A stretch of DNA of 64,000 nt, taken from Lichenostomus cassidix (Eukaryota; Chordata; Aves; Passeriformes; Meliphagidae). How positions within the stretch are numbered: position 1 is the stretch's first letter; each line of letters starts with the position of its first letter. A program made the position numbers and the translations under genes. This document shows positions 11,613-22,272 of the stretch, one piece after another. Where the stretch lies: positions 37,435,797 to 37,499,796 of the forward strand of contig CM039184.1 in the NCBI GenBank assembly GCA_008360975.2, written 5' to 3'. The notes beneath the pieces were generated by a model, which did not search any database, was not told where the DNA came from, and saw only the letters and a program-made list of their open reading frames with translations.

Positions 11613-12419
11613 GTACATCATGAAGACACAAAAATACTTATTTTATTTATACTAGAACTCAGTCAGTTATATTTTATTTTAGGAGCAAATGTAGTCTAGA
11701 GGAGGAAAATAACCAAACCACAGGGGCACAGAAGAAAAAAATCAGTTAGTGGACCTTGACTCACAACACTAGCAAGGAAATTCAATTATTGAAGAAAATA
11801 TGCATGTGAGAGAAAAAATTCATCTAATCTGAAAATCAACTTAGTCTTTCACACTACCTACAGAAATTATAATCATAAATGGCTCAAAATTATTTTCACA
11901 ATACCCATAATTTTTCATTTACTTTACAGCCATCATTTTTCCCTAAGGTAAGTTGTTCTCATGTTTATAATTTATTTACAACCTCTAACCATGGAGACCA
12001 GAATTAGTGCTACTTAGTCATTTTTTCATGAAGGCAAATAATAATGGCCACTTTCAGTATGAACTAACACTTAAAGATAATTTCTGAAAAAGGAAATGAA
12101 TGTGCAAGAAGTAACATGATGCTTATAAACTATTTATGAAAAGAAATTTAACCCACAAATTAAGAGCTAATGGGTAAAACATTGCTAAGCTTAGTCAGGT
12201 GAGTAATATCATCTATTTCAGTACAACTCATACAAGTAGAGCTATGTGATTTGGCTAAAATGAAACCTTAAGCAACATCCGTTACAGCACTAATGTGTGA
12301 TAGATGCTCACCACAACAGCAATTAAATACTCTGCAGATCATCTAGTACTCTGGTTATCTGCTTTATGTGTAGAAAACAAATGCATTCATTTTTCTTGTC
12401 CATCTATACATTTTTTTTC
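11613..12419. other. AT-rich sequence with no recognised feature
   Basis: No gene or repeat family is recognised. Confidence 0.5.
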
Positions 12420-12780
12420 TCGACTGCTGATTCAATTGCAAAGGCTTCACTGGTGTGGTTAATTCCAGTATAAGTGTTTTTCCCACTCTCTTCTCCTCTA
12501 TAATTACTTACCAGTATAGAAAGCTTTTACTGAGGATCTACCAGCAGCCCCAAATGGTTGCATGTGTGCCACCTTGTCCATGTTTGATGTGAGGTGTTAA
12601 TTAGAGACAGTTATCTGTTGCACACTCCGAGATATAAATCAAATAATATTTTTGCCTCAAAACAGCCAGGTTTATCATTGGCTGCTTTTAAATTAATTTC
12701 CCACATATTTATTGTGTGATTTAATTATTTACTGCCATCATAATTTCATTGTATTGTTTGATTAAAAAAAAATCAAACCT
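12420..12780. other. Possible conserved non-coding element (unproven)
   Basis: The sequence lacks simple repeats and transposon text and carries several homeodomain-type TAATTA/ATTAATTT cores (near 12598, 12690 and 12719) in a varied sequence context, the texture of vertebrate enhancers that are conserved across species. This is a visual impression; no alignment was possible. Confidence 0.2.
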
Positions 12781-13547
12781 GTAGCAAAGATTCTTGCTCT
12801 ATCTGCTTCTGCTTCAAAATATAGGACAAAAATTAGTTTGGGCAGTTTTAACTTGTTTTGTTGCCAGTGTCACTCTTCCTACTGCTGTGATTGACTCCCT
12901 TTTCTAGAGAACTATTTAGCTAATGGTTCTGTTATGATTTATTTAATTCTGGTTTTATTTATGTACAGTTTAGGGGTGTTTTGTGCAATGTTATACCTGT
13001 TAATTTCAGAGAAATTGGTTGTTAAGGATTTTGAAAATCTAACTTAAATTATGGAAGAAACATTTTTTAAAAAACTGCTAATTTCAAGTTTGTTGATTTA
13101 GGAATGTTCAGGTACATGTACCAGATTTATTTAAAGACTGTAATCAAAATGTTCAGACAGTATTATTAATTCACTTTCAAATCTCACTTGTACGCAGTCA
13201 GTTTTAGGTGCCTTTTTCATTCATGAAAGTCCTTAAAAACTAACTGGCAAAAATAATATTCTGATATGACAATTACAATCTTTGATAAATGCACAGCTAA
13301 AAACTGCCATTCCTATAAAAAAGTGTGAAAGCCACCTGGAACTTCAGGCAGTGTGCACTAAATTTCAGAAATTAAATTTAGAGTTGCAGCAGGACAATTT
13401 GAAATGGTTCACTAGAAGTTAAGCTGATGCATCTACCTTGTCATTCATTCCCTGGAAAAATTGGATATACCCATTGCTACCAAATGTCATCTAGCTCAAA
13501 TAACAATCTCTTTCTGTGAAGAGCTAGGACTCATATCCTATACACAG
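12781..13547. other. AT-rich sequence with no recognised feature
   Basis: Nothing recognised on either strand. Confidence 0.5.
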
Positions 13548-13597
13548 AAAAAATAAATAAAATAAAATAAAATAAAATAAAATAAAATAATAAAATC
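13548..13597 (+). repeat. (AAAAT)n microsatellite
   Basis: About nine near-perfect AAAAT/AATAA units run uninterrupted, then grade into AAAATC-like degenerate units. Confidence 0.92.
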
Positions 13598-16186
13598 TAA
13601 ACAAAATCAAACTAAACAGAACAAAATACCAAAAGATAAAGCTGTAGAATCAGCACTCCAGGACATATTTACATACACTGGTAACTGACCTTAAATGTTC
13701 ACAGTGTTTCTTAAACAGCTGAAGTATTACAACTTCTAGTGAACTTAAGTTTTTTCCTCGTGGCTTTTGTCAAAATTATTGATTATTGTAATTCAAACTG
13801 AAAGCTATATATAATAGCAAATCAGCTTCTCACATTAATTAAATATAAAGATTTTAAGTGGTCTTGACTGTGAATTCTTTAGGGCAAATACATTGCCTTT
13901 ATTTTTTTCCCCACTTTTTTTATACTCTCTTATAGGTGAACACCTCTATTGTAGATAATACCTCTATTTGTACATAAAGCAAAACTTAAAAGATGAAGTC
14001 CCCTGTTACAAGCATGTATAGGTCTGTTTTTAAGAAAAGCTGGGACCTCTGAGAAATAAACTTTAGTTGTATGAAGCAATTATTTTCTGACACCTCAGTC
14101 TGGGTTTTCTCAATTCCCTCTTAACTCTGCATATTTTTCAGTGCCTAAGTTTCTGTTGCAAAACCAACTAAAATGAGGGTTTTTTTAGCTACATGAAAAT
14201 ATGAAGTTGTCTCATAGAGATACCAACATTTGTTAAAGTTTCCTGTATTAAGACTATGCTGCTTTTTTTGTAAATTTTAACAGATACTATACTTTATCCA
14301 ATATCTAATACACATACCTGCATACACATTCTGTGAACTTTGATGTCTGTGTTTCTCTAATTAATATTGAAGTCAAATAGTAATGAAATATTTTACAATT
14401 AATTTTCTGTAACTGCAATGAAAGCCTATGGCTTCTTGTTGTGAATTCACAATATTGCCATCATTCTGCATTTGGTTTATGCTAGGATGACTGGTTTTGA
14501 TAAGATGGCTGAGGGTATCAAATTGACAGGTACATTCATCCCCAAATGCTCATTGAGACCTCTTGGACACAGAAAGCATTTGAGAAAAAACTTGTTCCTG
14601 ACTTATACACAATAAAAGGTCTGGAAGCAAAGGACATGGCAGGGAGAGAGTCAGAATTTCTTCTTCTATACTTTTGCTTTTGCCGTGTTCATCAGAGGTG
14701 CACCACACTTTCACTGATCTAAGCCTTTGAGGCCTGAAGACACAATTAGCCAAGTCAGACATCACACAAGTGTGTGATGCCCAAATATTTCCATTTAATG
14801 GGCTTTAACAAATTGTTCAGAAATAACTTAATCAAGTAAGAGGTTATGGAAACTGCTTTGAGTTGAATTTCCCTACCTCAGGGCTCCAGTACTTTTGTTT
14901 AATAATGCAATAAGAGCCTTCATGATCAAAGAATGTCTAGCTGCAACATACCAAAAGGATGTCAGTCTAATAATACTGAAAGAGTCATCTATGAATTTAT
15001 ATTCTAGGGGAAAAGGAACTTAACATCTGAACCAAAATTTTTGAAAAAAACAGGGGATTCATGGATCATTGGGATTCTAAGGTTTTTTGGATTTTGTAAA
15101 GCTAAGAAACAGCTTTTAAAAATGTTCATTGTTGACTTAATAAGATTTGGTTATTTATTTCAAGTCAGACATTCAAGGTGATGTATTTGATCTGTCAAAG
15201 GAAGAGGCCTTTTATAGGGCTGTGGTAACCATTTTAGTGGGCATGACTGGTTTCCAAGGCCAGAAAATGCTACAGTCACAGGCACTATTCAGTGGTGTCA
15301 AGAAATGGTTCTTGTAAGGGAATGAATACTTATTGCAAAGGATTGAAATTACCACGATAAAAACTACCTCCCCTTATAAAATGTAATTTCTGTAATTCAA
15401 CACAAAATCACTTTCCTACTACACATTCCATAAACAAATAAATGAGGAATAAACAACAGATAGTCATGGACAGGAGGAAGATTTGGGCAAAGTATAGGCA
15501 GATTCTAGTGGCACTTGAACAAAAAAAAATTTGAGGGGAAAAAGAAACTTGTAATATTCAGAACATGAAAAACCTACTGCTATCAAGCTTCTGTTACAGA
15601 ACAATAATTCTGTATAATCCACTATAGATCCATATGAATGTTATGTATTTATCTCATACCTCCATATCTGCAGGGAGAATATAATTTTTTTGGAGTTGCT
15701 GAGCTGCAGCTCTCCATGATCTATAATTGGATTAATAAATATATTAATTCATGAATCATAAGTCACAAGCTGAAGTCACAGCGCTGAAACCCAAATCCAA
15801 AGCCACTCATAAAACCATTCTGATATTACTTCTTACAGACAAAAGATTCAGAAGGTATCATGTGGTTGTAAATTTCTGTTTAGTTCATATAGCTCTTATC
15901 ATATATTAATTTTACTTTTGCCCTTTTACAAGATACCACAAACTTAAACATTAATATAATTACGATAAAAATATAATAATTTTTACCCGAAATTTTAGAC
16001 ACTGAAGATATTTCTGTTCCATAGGGGAAAAAAAAAACATCCCCTTCTTTCTCTTCTCCTTAATTTACCCTGTACTTTTGTGAAAAATTTCAGGTGTTCT
16101 TTGTGTTGAGTGGTGTATTTGGTTTTTGTTGTGTTTTTTTGGTCATAATGGAATTGTATTACTTAAGCTGAGCATAGTCTGAGAAG
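13598..16186. other. AT-rich sequence with no recognised feature
   Basis: About 2.6 kb without recognisable exon, RNA gene or repeat family. Confidence 0.5.
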
Positions 16187-16192
16187 AGTAAA

Positions 16193-16817
16193 TGTTGCGG
16201 TTTAGAGGAGGTTACAGCAGACTTTACCCTAGAGCTTCTCTACCCGGCCCAGTTCAGCGCCTCAGTGCTCCAAACCCTCTGTCCCAGGGCTGGACACTGC
16301 GCTCTCACCGGCCAGGGAGCCATAAGGCTAGCTTTGGTTCGTCTGCTTCCACAACCAGTGGTGATAAAGGAGGCGAGGAGGGTCTATGCGTTGTGTCCAT
16401 GGAAGATGTTTATTCGCATGGTGCAGCAGAGGCCAACGACCTCCCTGAGGCAGAGATGCCTTGAGGGCGAAGGCCTCACATGCACAGCCACATGTGGAGC
16501 ATAAACACACGTGGAGCATAGACAGCAAGATGGCAGAGGGTAAGGGGTTTTATAGGGAAACAGAGAGGGGCAGGGACAGCACACAGCCCCAGTGACCTCT
16601 GGGTACAGGGGAGGTACAGGGGCGGAGTTAGGAGTACAGGAACCAATAGGGGAAACCCGAGGGAGTGGCCAGGGCCACGTGGGGTTAGGGTACAGGAACC
16701 AATAGGGAAAACTGGGGGCGTGGCTAGGACTGTGTGGAGTAGGGAAGGCAGGACAATAGGTGACAAGTACAGTCGTTAAGAAAGGGGTGTGGGGAACTTG
16801 CAGCTATTATCACAATA
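16193..16817 (-). mobile_element. Solo LTR, class II-like, minus orientation, 6-bp duplication AGTAAA
   Basis: A 625-bp GC-rich block lies between perfect AGTAAA repeats at 16187-16192 and 16818-16823. On the minus strand it begins TATTGTGATAATAG, probably a mutated TGTTGTG start, and ends CCGCAACA. It has a TATA box TATAAAA (complement of about 16548-16554) and a downstream AATAAA (complement of 16409-16414) in correct order. A module of about 56 bp around GTACAGGAACCAATAGGG is tandemly duplicated (about 16634 and 16690), doubling the CCAAT box. No internal sequence adjoins it. Confidence 0.88.
16634..16745 (-). repeat. Tandem duplicated CCAAT module inside the solo LTR U3
   Basis: Two roughly 56-bp copies begin GTACAGGAACCAATAGGG at about 16634 and 16690 and diverge towards their ends. 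Upstream of the minus-strand TATA box, this fits a duplicated U3 promoter/enhancer unit. Confidence 0.7.
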
Positions 16818-16823
16818 AGTAAA

Positions 16824-19800
16824 CATAGAAAGCTTTTTGTCACTCTTCACTGTTCATAAACCTAATGTTGGCCTCTTAAATGAACAATGAAAACTATTCC
16901 CAAATGCACAGATCAGAATGTTTTTCTTTTCATTAAGAAAATTGTTTAAAAAAGCTCTGATGAAATGCACAACTTTTCTTCACGTACAATATTATAAAAA
17001 AATCAGCATAGGATTTTTATTTTATTATTTTACAGGCCTTTTACTGCAAATGATTTTTAAAATCTACAGTACAAAAAATATTAAACTGCAATGTGTGACT
17101 TAAAGAGATAGAAGGGAATATGTCCTAATCTTTTCATTAGATGCTCAGAAAGATATTATTGAATGATTACAGCAGTGAGGAAGTGCAGTGTGAGTATTTT
17201 TAAGAGAAATAATTTTTAAAGTATTTATGAAGATGTGAACTTATGTGTCTGACAAATGAACAGACAACTCTAAATTAGATCTGGAATTTTATAGAGAGAT
17301 CTGATGAGAACATACCTGAATTAACAGCATCAGAATATCTGATGCATGTTTACAGTAAAGGACTGCTAGCACTGAGTTCATTGTTTGCTCTTTTGGGGTT
17401 AAGACCAGACTCATGACACTGCCAGGCACTACATTATTATTAATGTTGCTTCTTGCACCTCAGTCAGTGTAGTTCAGCTCATTGTCTGTGACAAAAGGAG
17501 GTTAAGGCAGTTTTCTTGAAGACAAACACAAAAGACAGATACAAGATTTAATTCTTGCTGTTTTCTTACTCTAGGAAAGAGCTTCAGCTACCCAAGGCAA
17601 CTGGCCCTTTAGAGGCTTGGGCTGAACTGAAGCAAAATGTGTTTTGGCTGAGACTTAATTCATTGGTATGTGATGGAATTGTGAGATTTTAGGCACTTAG
17701 TTGTGCAGAACAATGACAGTGGCTGTGCTGAGACAAACACTGTACATATTTCAGGATTGTGTTTAGTTGTTGCTGGGCTTCATTTATTTTAAACCAACTG
17801 TAGTCTGATTGACTGCCCACTTGCTAGCAGTGCAATGCACCTCTGCAGCAAAATCCAATTTTCTTCCAAGACAAATCCTGTTCATATATTTCGAGACCAT
17901 GCCAAGAGAGAAAAATCAAATTTCTACTTGAAAAGTGCTCTTTGAACAATAAAGGACATGCATCCTTCCCGCTATGTTCTTCTTCCTCCTGCATAAAGAC
18001 ATTTTTATGTTGCATGCTAGTTTTACATTATATAACTAGAAGGAGTTATAAGTACCAAACCAGAGCTCTCATTACTAAGTTCATCACAGAAACAAAAGGA
18101 AAAGACTATTCAAAAAGGAAAGAAACAGATCTGTTGTTCTCATTTTTCAACTTTCTCAGCCCATGAAACATCCCTAAATGCCTGACATGCATTCAGATCA
18201 GTGAGAACTGGGCACACAGATTCTTTTGCCAAGGGCTGAAATGGAAATCTGTGCAGTCTGTTATGACAGAATGGGTACAAGTGCCAGACTCACACCAGTG
18301 TCACAGAGATTCTCGTTTATTTTCAGATTAAAACAAAAACTTTGGCTGGAAGTTTGGTGTTCACTGAAAACAAACAAGCATATGCAAACACAGCCTGACA
18401 CATGCTAAATCTCATTGAAGAATTATGTTGTAGAACTATTCTCTATTTCCACAGAGGAAAATGTGTCTGAAGACAGTGGTTTAGGTCCAATGTTTTACAG
18501 TGATATAAATACCTACAGCATTTCTGATTCTGAAAAGTAGAATGTTCTTGTTGCATGAACTCTTACTGTTGCTCTAGTGCTGCTATTCCCACTCTGTTAA
18601 AAGTTTATTTCTCTATCCACCTTACTTTCCACACTCCAGCATCATCCCTCTCTGTTCCATATTCCAAAGTCTAGCTGACTTTTCTCTTGTTCTTTCTTTA
18701 TTTTCTCCTAGGCACCTGCTTTTTACACCCATCCACTGACCTCAAAGGTATGAAACAGTTCCCTCCACAGTCTTCATCAGGAAATTTCCCCTCCTCTTAT
18801 GAGAGAGACAGTGTTGCTATGTGGTCTAGAAATCAACATCAGGAAAAGCAAGTACTGTTATAAACTACAACATGCTCCTTGTGCCTTCCCATCCCCCTAA
18901 ACAAAGCTCAAAATGCTCAGGAAACACAGCAATCATACTGTCCTACAACACTCCCAAAATCATAAAACATGCTTACATTTAAGCTGTGCTACTAGCATAT
19001 AAAATTCTGTTCCTGCGGATGTCAGGAAAGTATCTGAATGCCTCCTCCAAAATCAGAAAGATTTGTAAATATATATATATACACACATTTACATATTCCA
19101 GACTTCATAATGGTTTCCTTTTCACAGAGACAGAATAATAATTCAGGACTATATCCTATAAATAATTTTTTTTTCATATCTGATAAAGACTACAGAATGA
19201 AATTTTAATTTAAGATGGCTGATTTCTAAGCTACATGAAATAAAACATGTAAGTAGTTGGATAATTTACACTACAGGCAATGCATAACCCACAGCCCCGG
19301 AGTTGAGCTCTCTGACCTCAGAACCACTTTGGTGCAGCATTGCTGGGTGACCTTGGCTCAGTCTTACTGAGAAGGTTGTTGCTAAGCTTTGGGAGTACAT
19401 GAATGGGAGCCTCATGAAATAAGTAATAACACAGGCAGAAGAGAAATTGTTGCAATGACAATAGTTGGCAGCTCAGGGAACCACTAGGGAAAAACACAGA
19501 TGTGGAAAATATATCCCTTTAAGAAAAAGCAGGCAACTTGAACACGATGAATCAGCAAGATCAAAGGCCAGACACTTCCAGGATTACAGGAGGTGACACT
19601 CCTGGTATGAAAGACCACCTACTGGCCAGCAGAGATCATCCAAGGGTCTCAGAACTGATAAGCACTTTAATGCTTAACCTGGCACTGCACCTATTCACTG
19701 TACACATTAGACACATAGCGAGCTGCTGTGTTTTTACACTGTGTACACACACAGCTTGCACAGGGCCTCTGCACACAGCAGGCAAAAGTGCATGCCTGGA

Positions 19801-19970
19801 GAAAAGTGTCTCCGTGGGAAGAGCTGCAGAACTGGAAGAGAAGGGTTAAAGCCCAGGTTCTTTGGGTTGAAATCTAGACAGTTTCAAAGTGGAATAATAC
19901 AGCTTTAGGGAAATACATGTTTTGGCAGTCTTCCTGCACACAGCAATTTTTCTCAGTGAAATTACCAGTC
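16824..19970. other. AT-rich sequence with no recognised feature
   Basis: About 3.1 kb between the solo LTR and the provirus. Only a short TA/CA run near 19068-19095 stands out; the open frames are short and unsupported. Confidence 0.5.
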
Positions 19971-19975
19971 CTTAC
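19971..19975. repeat. Provirus target-site duplication, left copy (CTTAC)
   Basis: CTTAC directly precedes the 5' LTR and is repeated exactly after the 3' LTR at 26937-26941. A 4-5 bp duplication is usual for gammaretroviral integrases. Confidence 0.95.
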
Positions 19976-20099
19976 TGTTATAAAGAGTTGATTGTTCATT
20001 GGAACCATTAATCCCCTAAAAAGGATTTTTAACCGGAGTAGAAGACCCTGCTAACAATTATGTACTAGTTATTTTCCACAGGAAGATCTCAGCTACAAG

Positions 20100-20198
20100 A
20101 TTGCAAAACAGCACCCCCTCTTCTGCAACGATTGCAAAAACGGCAACCTTTCCTCCATAACGAAATATGCTTCGTCTGCCGAAATATGCTTCATCTGC
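20100..20198 (+). promoter_or_regulatory. Candidate U3 enhancer: paired ATTGCAAAA sites and 19-bp direct repeat
   Basis: ATTGCAAAA occurs at 20100 and again at 20131; TTGCAA is the core recognised by C/EBP-type factors. Immediately downstream, 20161-20179 and 20180-20198 are head-to-tail 19-bp copies differing at one base. Clustered direct repeats in U3 commonly act as enhancers. The same arrangement is present in the 3' LTR. Function is inferred. Confidence 0.45.
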
Positions 20199-20359
20199 CT
20201 AACGACAGCCAAGACATGCGCAGAGTACAGCTCAAAACGGGAAGTTAGACAACTTAAAAGGCCACAAGACGCTCGACTGGGCGGGCGACAATAGGCGGAA
20301 CTGCGCTTCCCCTGTCGACCCCAGCGCTGCTTTATCCTATCCTTTTGCTTGCTGTAATT

Positions 20360-20365
20360 AATAAA
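20360..20365 (+). promoter_or_regulatory. LTR polyadenylation signal AATAAA
   Basis: A canonical AATAAA lies 49 bp before the end of the LTR; the 3' LTR copy would terminate proviral transcripts. Confidence 0.8.
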
Positions 20366-20417
20366 TTTTGTAATTGAACTCAGACCGATTGGCGTGGTCT
20401 CTCTATTGATAACAATT

Positions 20418-20435
20418 TGGTGCCGTGACTCGGAT
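20418..20435 (+). other. Primer-binding site complementary to tRNA-His
   Basis: The 18 bases TGGTGCCGTGACTCGGAT, three bases after the LTR, are the exact complement of the 3' end of a vertebrate tRNA-His including CCA. This is the primer used by the HERV-H-type group and distinguishes this element from the tRNA-Pro-primed murine-type viruses. Confidence 0.92.
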
Positions 20436-20829
20436 CGAGATTCCAGCACGGAGACGAGGGTCCTGAGGAGGCGCCCCGCCCTATAGGCGGCCTCGGATCC
20501 CGTCCGGTGCTCCCCTCGATTTGACGAACCTAAATTCAAAAGGATAGGATAGGAAGACCGGTCACTCCCGTAAATTTTGTGCACAAAAGTCCGGACGAAG
20601 ACGCAGGACGCGTAAGTAGCTGCCGTTTTGTGCAGATGTAGCCGTCTCGGTCGGGGGTGGTTTCCCGGAGTGCGGCAAGTGGGACGTGTGTGTGTGAGAG
20701 GGGAACCGGCAGCCGGATTCCCCAAGTGAGTGCGGACCCTCAGTAGTGCGGTTCCCATTGCCCGCGAGGGCGTGGGCCACGAACCAGGGGAAGCGAGTGA
20801 ATACCCCACGGCTGAAGGCACTCCGGAGG
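20436..20829 (+). other. Proviral leader (packaging region and candidate splice donors)
   Basis: GC-rich untranslated leader of 394 bp between PBS and gag. Two good 5' splice-site matches occur, GTAAGT at 20612 and GTGAGT at 20726. Either could feed spliced messages for the downstream ORF and env. The reading frame running into gag from 20746 opens with GTG, not ATG, so I do not call an extended gag. Confidence 0.6.
20612..20617 (+). promoter_or_regulatory. Candidate major splice donor (GTAAGT)
   Basis: GTAAGT matches the intron side of the 5' splice consensus perfectly. An alternative donor, GTGAGT, is at 20726. Both lie before gag, as needed for a subgenomic message. Confidence 0.4.
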
Positions 20830-22080
20830 ATGGGACAGGGGAAGAGCAAGCCCCCCACAACCCATGAAATGTCCCAGGGTAGGGACTCACCGTTAGGATT
20901 TATGTTAGAAAACTGGGAATATTATCCCGATACGGGTGACAAAGACGAAGCAAAGATGATATATTATTGTGTAGACAAATGGGGAAGTCAAAGAATTGCC
21001 CCGGCAGTATGGTGGCCCAAGTTTGGGTCTGCTGAAGACTGGAGACAACAAACATTAAACATATGGGTTAACTCAAAATCATGCTTTAGCCAAGAGGAGA
21101 GTGATTATGCCGCAGTCTGGATTACTAGACCCGGTCAGACTGCAGTCCGAGTATTTAAACTAACAGCCACCACCACCGGCAAACAAAATCAGACCGGTGG
21201 ACAGGAGGAGGAAGTATTAATAGGACCCCCTCCCTATACTCCACCACCAGCAAATGCACCTCCCGAACAAGCCGAAGGTAACAATCAGGGAGGTGCCCAA
21301 TATCAAGGTCCAATTACCCGCCAGAGAGCACGGGACCAAGAACATCACAATTTGTTTCCCCTAAGAGAAACGCCGATGGGGGAACCAAACCCTCAGATGG
21401 GGTTTATGTTGGTTCCTCTGAACTCTGAAAGTGTGAGAGGTTTTAAAGAAAAGATGGGGAATCTATTAGATGACCCTCTTGGAGTAGCCGAGAGGATCGA
21501 CCAATTCCTGGGGCCCAACATCTATACCTGGGATGAAATACAGGCAATTTTGAACATCCTCTTTACTGCAGAGGAAAAGAACATGATATCAATAAAGCTC
21601 TTAACGAAGGGCAGAAGAAAGATGAGTCCCCCACCGAATGGTTGGAGAAGCTCCGAAAAGAACCTGCAATTATATTCAGGTCTAGATTCTGAGACACCCC
21701 TAGGACAGGTCCTATTGACGATGCAGTTTGTAGCAAAGTCATGGGATGATATCCGGAAGGAAATTGAAAAGATAGAGAATTGGCAAGATAGAGAGTTGGA
21801 TGAGTTATTACGAGAAGCCCAAAAGGAGGTGTATGTGAGAAGAGAGGATGAGACATATGAGAGGCAAGTACGAATGATGATCGCGGCTGTCCGCGAAAGT
21901 CGGGAGCTGGATAGGCAAGATAGGAGGTTCCCTCGGCGGAACTCTCCTGGGGAACGTATGGAGACAGGCAATAGCAAGTCGAAGAGGGACTTGGTCTGCT
22001 ACTACTGTGGCAAGAAGGGACATATTAAAAGAGAATGTAGACAGAGACGGAGGGATGAGAAGATATTTAAGACCAAATAG
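20830..22080 (+). CDS. gag: Gag polyprotein of endogenous gammaretrovirus, 416 aa, internally frameshifted
   Basis: The structural polyprotein of the provirus would form the virion core. The ATG at 20830 is chosen because it gives MGQG, a myristoylation-type N terminus. The order is matrix (about 1-125), a proline-rich segment with PPPY late motif at 133-136, capsid (about 170-375), and a basic nucleocapsid with one CCHC knuckle at C390, C393, H398 and C403. It ends with UAG followed by GGG, in frame with pol remnants, as in read-through gammaretroviruses. Residues about 252-277 do not resemble capsid; the expected major homology region is instead open in the +2 frame from about 21582 to 21659, so two compensating small indels have scrambled it. 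At 416 aa it is shorter than the usual 500 or so. Assembly function is doubtful. Confidence 0.92.
   Translation: MGQGKSKPPTTHEMSQGRDSPLGFMLENWEYYPDTGDKDEAKMIYYCVDKWGSQRIAPAVWWPKFGSAEDWRQQTLNIWVNSKSCFSQEESDYAAVWITRPGQTAVRVFKLTATTTGKQNQTGGQEEEVLIGPPPYTPPPANAPPEQAEGNNQGGAQYQGPITRQRARDQEHHNLFPLRETPMGEPNPQMGFMLVPLNSESVRGFKEKMGNLLDDPLGVAERIDQFLGPNIYTWDEIQAILNILFTAEEKNMISIKLLTKGRRKMSPPPNGWRSSEKNLQLYSGLDSETPLGQVLLTMQFVAKSWDDIRKEIEKIENWQDRELDELLREAQKEVYVRREDETYERQVRMMIAAVRESRELDRQDRRFPRRNSPGERMETGNSKSKRDLVCYYCGKKGHIKRECRQRRRDEKIFKTK
22078..22080 (+). other. Gag-pol boundary UAG (read-through type)
   Basis: The gag stop is TAG followed by G, and the frame stays open for 63 further codons to TAA at 22270. 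Gammaretroviruses express pol by suppressing such a stop. Because pol is broken here, read-through would yield only a short extension. Confidence 0.6.
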
Positions 22081-22272
22081 GGGAGTCAGGGGCTCTTCTT
22101 TTTGGGGACTCGTAAACATCAGGAGCCCTCGGACATGATAATAGAATTGGGAATCAATTTAGAAGTTAAAAATAGGGAAATTCAAATTAAGCTTTGCCCC
22201 TTACGGGTTGAGGATGAGCAGGTGATCAATCCTGGAGTGTGGTACAATCCTGAGACTGTAGAGCGCTTATAA
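22081..22272 (+). pseudogene. pol: pol remnant: protease start fused by deletion to RT N-terminal-like segment
   Basis: The frame continues from gag through 63 codons to TAA. It holds a short segment like the start of retroviral protease, but the catalytic Asp-Thr/Ser-Gly triad is absent. It passes into an RT-linker-like segment containing VWYNPETV. The next recognisable pol sequence is the RT connection region, so protease and the RT palm with its YxDD site are deleted, probably over 1.5 kb. The fine assignment of the second half is inference. Confidence 0.65.

Larger units (their letters stand above)
19976..20414 (+). repeat. Provirus 5' LTR (439 bp)
   Basis: It starts TGTTAT and ends ATAACA, a perfect 6-bp terminal inverted repeat. 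A GC box GGGCGGGC lies at 20279-20286 and the polyadenylation signal AATAAA at 20360-20365. Two 19-bp direct repeats sit at 20161-20198 and two ATTGCAAAA sites near 20100 and 20131. I see no strong TATA box, only TTTATCC near 20330, so the exact U3/R boundary is not assigned. Confidence 0.97.

Noticed and set aside
20746..20829. N-terminal extension of gag resembling a glycosylated-Gag start
   Set aside because: The first codon is GTG, the extension has no hydrophobic signal, and the ATG at 20830 gives the expected MGQG terminus.
20093..20890. 265-codon antisense frame across the 5' LTR and leader
   Set aside because: It opens with GTG, lies in GC-rich LTR/leader DNA, and has no recognisable domain; most likely the shadow of functional sequence on the plus strand.
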